A stretch of 64,000 bases of DNA, from NCBI GenBank assembly GCA_009792885.1, contig WMCF01000012.1, forward strand, positions 13,291,641-13,355,640. Reading direction: 5' to 3'. The position numbers and the translations under genes were made by a program. The stretch comes from Eremophila alpestris peregrina. Lineage: Eukaryota > Chordata > Aves > Passeriformes > Alaudidae. The notes below the pieces were generated by a model, which was not told where the DNA came from, did not search any database, and saw only the letters and a program-made list of their open reading frames with translations. This document shows, piece by piece, positions 60,088 to 64,000 of the stretch (positions are counted from its first letter, which is position 1; each line of letters begins with the position of its first letter).

Positions 60088-61532
60088 CTGTGTGAAATCA
60101 GTGATGTTTATTGTCACTGGAGCCAGATACCAAGAGAGTCAAGTTGTTCTATAAGTTGTTCATCATTAAAAAATCTATACAATTGCATGCTGAGAGAAAA
60201 AGAAATCATCTGGTTGAACACAAGCAAAGCACTATTTAGGATTGGATTAGTCCACTTGAATCACAGTTAGTGCCGTATGAAAAATGAAAATACACTTTTC
60301 TGCAATAGTGTGTATCTAAAATGTTTTTATCTCCTCTCTTCATCTATTATATGTTTGTCACCTCATAGGTTTCTCTTTTGACATTTGAAATAGCAAGGAG
60401 TCTGGGCAGCAAGGAGTCAGAAGATTTCTTCCAAATATAACATTCTGCAGATCTTTGTGGACCTGATTTACACTGTTTAAATTAAGAATTGTAAAATTAG
60501 CTTGTGTTAATTAGTGCAACATAAAACATACCTTTTCCCCTAGCCTCCAAATTACTAAGACCGATATGCATGGCATAATTTCATACATGACCTCTCAGGA
60601 GATATCAAAATAAGAAAATTGGCATAACAATCTTGTAGTCTTTATCTTTAAACTTATCAAACAAGTTTATTTCTTTCAAATTAACAGAATTATGATACTA
60701 TTAAACATGATCCAAAACTAACTGTAGTGTTTGAATAATTTAGGATACCTGGTAGGTCCATCTCAGAAAATTATTAAAAGCTAATAATTGTGGTTCAGAA
60801 CCAGAGAAAAATAACCAAACTGAGGATAGTACAGCAGAAACAAGAAGGGTTAGAAAAAAGCAGTAGTCCTAGTACATGAGTCATTCACAGAAAGGAGGTA
60901 CTAAGAAGACCCATCCAAATTCTTTCCATTCCTCATTAATGTAAAGTGCCTAATAAGAAGTAGCTAATTCTGAAATGATATGATGAAATGTTCTTTAGTT
61001 TATCATCTAATTAATTAATAAGATTTCTAACACAAGACGACACCATTAAATTAGAAGTAACACAAATAATTATTTAGGTTAAAACAAAACAAAATAAATT
61101 AGGGATAAACAAGGTAACAGTCAAAAGAAAGGTGAGATAAACAAAATTGCAGGAGCTGTGCCAGAACTATTTTCAGCAGCTTGTGTCAAAATAAGAAAGG
61201 TTTCAAGACAAAAATAGTCCAGCAATAGACATCATGATAAACTCATCTTTTTGATAAAGACTTATAAAAGTAGCCAGGTAAATTATGGCTTTTGGTTTAT
61301 GCCTTGCACTGAAACAATAAAAGCAGCAAAAATTTGAGGACAATATAGTGTTTGAAAACTGGGCTTCAACTGCTGCAGCAGTTTCTGCTTTTCAACATGT
61401 ACAAGAACTGCAATCTGCAGAGGGGATTTGCAGCCAATATACTTGCCTATCCAAAAGGGCATCCTCCCACTGAAGTCCCACAGCCACTGCATGTGTTGTT
61501 CATTAGCCACACTTGTTAGACTCCCCAGGTAT
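59888..61532 (-). CDS. FREM1: FREM1 3' end: last two exons of the C-type lectin domain (partial gene)
   Basis: FREM1 is a secreted basement-membrane protein of the Fraser complex that supports epithelial-dermal adhesion; its C-terminus is a C-type lectin domain. Exon 61532-61447 reads YLGSLTSVANEQHMQWLWDF and ends FWI plus one base; exon 60087-59888 completes it as G-LNDQVNPGHWEWNGGEPVTY and ends with DCKK, YICSRKL and TAA. The joint gives the canonical lectin WIGLND. The Ca-dependent sugar motifs EPN and WND are not present (EPV, NWRR), so classical sugar binding is unlikely. Upstream exons are not found between 61533 and 64000. The joining intron has a GC donor. Identity rests on the domain, the RKL end and the CER1 neighbour. 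Confidence 0.88.
60088..61446 (-). other. FREM1 intron with GC-AG borders
   Basis: 1359 nt. The donor reads ATAG|GCAAGT at 61446-61441 and the acceptor is CAG. No repeat recognised inside. Confidence 0.8.
61447..61532 (-). CDS. FREM1: FREM1 penultimate exon
   Basis: Preceded by a pyrimidine-rich stretch and CCTAG. An acceptor six bases upstream (TTGAG) would also keep the frame partly plausible, so the 5' border is slightly uncertain. 86 nt: one base, 28 codons, one base. Confidence 0.82.
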
Positions 61533-64000
61533 CTAGGCTCAATGAGAGAGGGCAGAGTAATTAGCATTCCACAGAGTGACAGACAGCTCCCATCAGCTTA
61601 TCAACAACGGGTGTTGATTCTAGTATAAAGCATATAAATAACGAGTCACAGGGAAACCACAACTTACTGGCATGAAGGAATAATTAATTACATGAAGTCT
61701 TAAAATTGTGGATTACCTGGGGAGGAACCAAAGTCCTAGTCTGATTTTTCTAACAGAAAAATTAAATCAGCTGGGCAACTGAAGGAAACATATGCAGGAA
61801 ATATGTGTCTCATACTCACAGACTGTGTTTTAAACTATTGGCACAATTTTTGATATCTTATTTCCCATAAAATAATAAACTTCTTACACTGAAATCCAAG
61901 CCACCGAAAGACACAACTTCACCTATTTGGTAGTAGAGTCAGAAATATCTTTTTTAAATCATATTTTGACAATACTGAAGCTTTGAATAATACATTTAAA
62001 CGGCAATGTGGTTCTGAGAAGTAATCATAGAATCACGAAATCATAGAAAGTCCTGTGTAGGAAGAAACCCATGAAGATCATCAAAATCTAACTATTGGCC
62101 TTGCACAGGGCAGCCCCACAAATCACAAAATGAGCCTGAGAGCATTGTCCAAACACTTCCTGTTCTCTGTCAGGCTGATGCTGTGACCACTTCCCAGGGG
62201 AGGCTGTTCCAGTGCCCGACCACCCTCTGAGTGAAGAACCTTCTCATAGTATCTAATCTAAATCTCCCCTGTCACATTTACACACACATTCTCTAAAATC
62301 AACGTTTGGGCTGTTACATCATTTTCTTACCCCCATTTCGTTCCTCCCTTCTCTCCCAACCCTCTCTCTTTTTTTTTTTTTCCATTTTTGTCCTTTTCAG
62401 TTTTGGGGTTCAGCTGAGACCTCCTGATTCTCCATCCTCCTGTGAACCTGCACTCAGTAAATGCAGGTATCCCACGGGTTCCCCCAGCTGCTCATCACAA
62501 AAAATTTGGTATCTGAAAAGGCTCTGAAAAGCAGCACATTCTTCAGAGGGTTGTGACTACATATTTAGTTCAGATTGGAAAGAAGTTGCTATTCTTATGC
62601 CATTTAGAGATCAGGCTAAATCTTTAGGCATTAAGAGACCAATGTCATTCTTCACATTTGCCAGGAACTGTCCACCATCAATGGCTCCACTTCCTTATTT
62701 ATCCATCTTTGTGTCTGTGTTGATATCATATCACCTTTTTCATGTCACACCTGGAGTTGCCATCCCTCTGATGCTGAACCTCTGTTGCTGACATTTCTTT
62801 TGTCCCATATTTCTGACTGCTGTTCAATCTAGAAGTGATGCCAACACCTTCAGTCTCCCAGAATATCCTGAGTGACAGTTGATAGGGCCAGAGCAAATAA
62901 CACCGCTCATAAAAACATTTTAAGAGAGCAAAAGAACTTTTCTAACCTCGGAATAAGTAAGTAGTATTGTAAGGATTTTGCTAATTTCATTGCTTTTACC
63001 AGATAACAGAGACAGAAGATCACTATTGCTCCAGATGAAGAGATTATTGTCTTCTTTAAGACAATAATCTTTAAGCTGGGGCAGCAACCAGGCCTGAAGA
63101 ATGGCATGGCAGACTTGAGCTCACTGTGGAGACCATGAACAGATGTAAGAGTGAAAGCCCACCATTAAGCCTGCTGCCTGGTTAGAGATCCATGCCTGGA
63201 GCTCCATTCCTGCATGAGAGCACTGATCCCATGGATTCCATATGATGCTACACAAGATAGGAAAGATTTACATGAGGAGAAGTTCAGAGTAGCAGTCCAC
63301 AATATTCTGCACAGTCCCTACTGCACAAAATCTGGACCATTACTTAATCTGGACCCACAGGGCCAGGATATGAAATAAATTGTGTTTCTGAGGGGGGATG
63401 CTCCTGCTGCAAAGTCCTCCTCCATTATCCCCACAGGCCAACCAAAGCAGCAGGGGATGGAGTTGCCCTCTGCCCCACGCTGCATTGGATCTGCCAAGGC
63501 CAGCAGGACAGCTGGGTGTTAGCTCTCACCTGTGCAACCACAGCTGCCCTTGGGCAAGCACTGCCCAGTAACATCAGGCCCATCACGGGCTCCCTGAGTT
63601 CCCAGGCCACCAGAGAACAGCATGTAAAGGACCACACTGGCACCTGTGTACATTCTCCTCACCTAGAGGTGTGGCACAACAGCCTCAGAACTGTTCTGCA
63701 GAGGTGAGGAGGACTGTGCACCCACTGTGATAGAGGCCCCCAAAACTGCACCCAGTGAAGGTGTCAGCAGGGCTTCAGCTGTGCCTCTCAACATGGTGAG
63801 ATGTGCCTATATGTCCCAAGGGTGACAGGCTTCCACACTTCTGGGCCAATCTGTCAGGCACAGAATCTCTGGTGAGCTAGGAACAAAGCTATTACTCTAG
63901 CAAACTCTGTTGGGAAGTTTTGTACTCCATCTTCTTCTACAGACAGAGTCCAGGAAACAGGAATAGTTAATTCAGGGTGTCCTCCCAGGCTAAGTACTTC
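61533..64000 (-). other. FREM1 intron, continuing off the right edge
   Basis: No further lectin-domain exon found on either strand. It contains a CR1 fragment at 62026-62280; the rest shows no recognisable element. Confidence 0.6.
62026..62280 (-). mobile_element. CR1 LINE fragment, 3' end
   Basis: On plus, ATCATAGAATCACGAAATCATAG repeats at the start, followed by degraded CR1 3' sequence (CACTTCCCAGGGGAGGCTGTTCCAGTG). Minus orientation, about 255 bp. Confidence 0.88.

Noticed and set aside
61533..64000. Earlier FREM1 lectin exon
   Set aside because: No stretch with the expected Cys/Trp spacing plus splice sites was found on the minus strand.

Overview
This is a bird nuclear genome segment, to judge from the CR1 LINE copies with their usual avian 3' ends, a class II avian-type endogenous retrovirus, split genes with GT-AG introns, one CpG island, and the gene order ZDHHC21 - CER1 - FREM1. 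That order is the same as at human 9p22. In birds this block is expected on the Z chromosome, but that is inference from synteny and cannot be seen here. All three host genes lie on the minus strand.

Layout. 1-28923: ZDHHC21, whose seven coding exons I could assemble completely (798 nt, 265 aa plus stop, all junctions in phase). Its introns contain an LTR-like remnant (2.45-3.2 kb), a CCTTT microsatellite running into a 150-base assembly gap, and two CR1 copies (16.8-18.4 kb). 28924-34000: 5' non-coding part and the CpG-island promoter at about 33.44-33.96 kb. 34000-42480: intergenic, with microsatellites and a plus-strand CR1 (37.9-39.4 kb). 42482-44250: CER1, two coding exons (279 aa), with a TATA box and homeobox-like sites just upstream. 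46023-52258: a complete-ended but internally broken provirus on the minus strand, with two LTRs, a 6-bp target duplication, a tRNA-Phe primer site and a polypurine tract. 54330-55830: another CR1. 59888-61532: the last two exons of FREM1 (half of its C-type lectin domain). The remaining FREM1 exons lie beyond the right edge.

The provirus is the most interesting part. It has class II gag-pro-pol with a textbook -1 frameshift signal (G_GGA_AAC, 6-nt spacer, stem of ten paired bases) inside nucleocapsid, so protease and reverse transcriptase are read as one extension. RNase H and integrase are mostly deleted. What follows is a gammaretrovirus-type env remnant. The 3' part is full of in-frame TAG/TGA stops of the kind made by G-to-A change in GG context, and the two LTRs differ by about 29 transitions and no transversions, mostly in CC or TC context on the cDNA minus strand. 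That is the mark of cytidine-deaminase editing, notable because birds are thought to lack APOBEC3. The provirus ends about 1.8 kb upstream of CER1 and points at it.

No tRNA, rRNA, CRISPR or bacterial-type feature is present. Exon limits were set by hand from splice signals, phase and family resemblance; no alignment was run.
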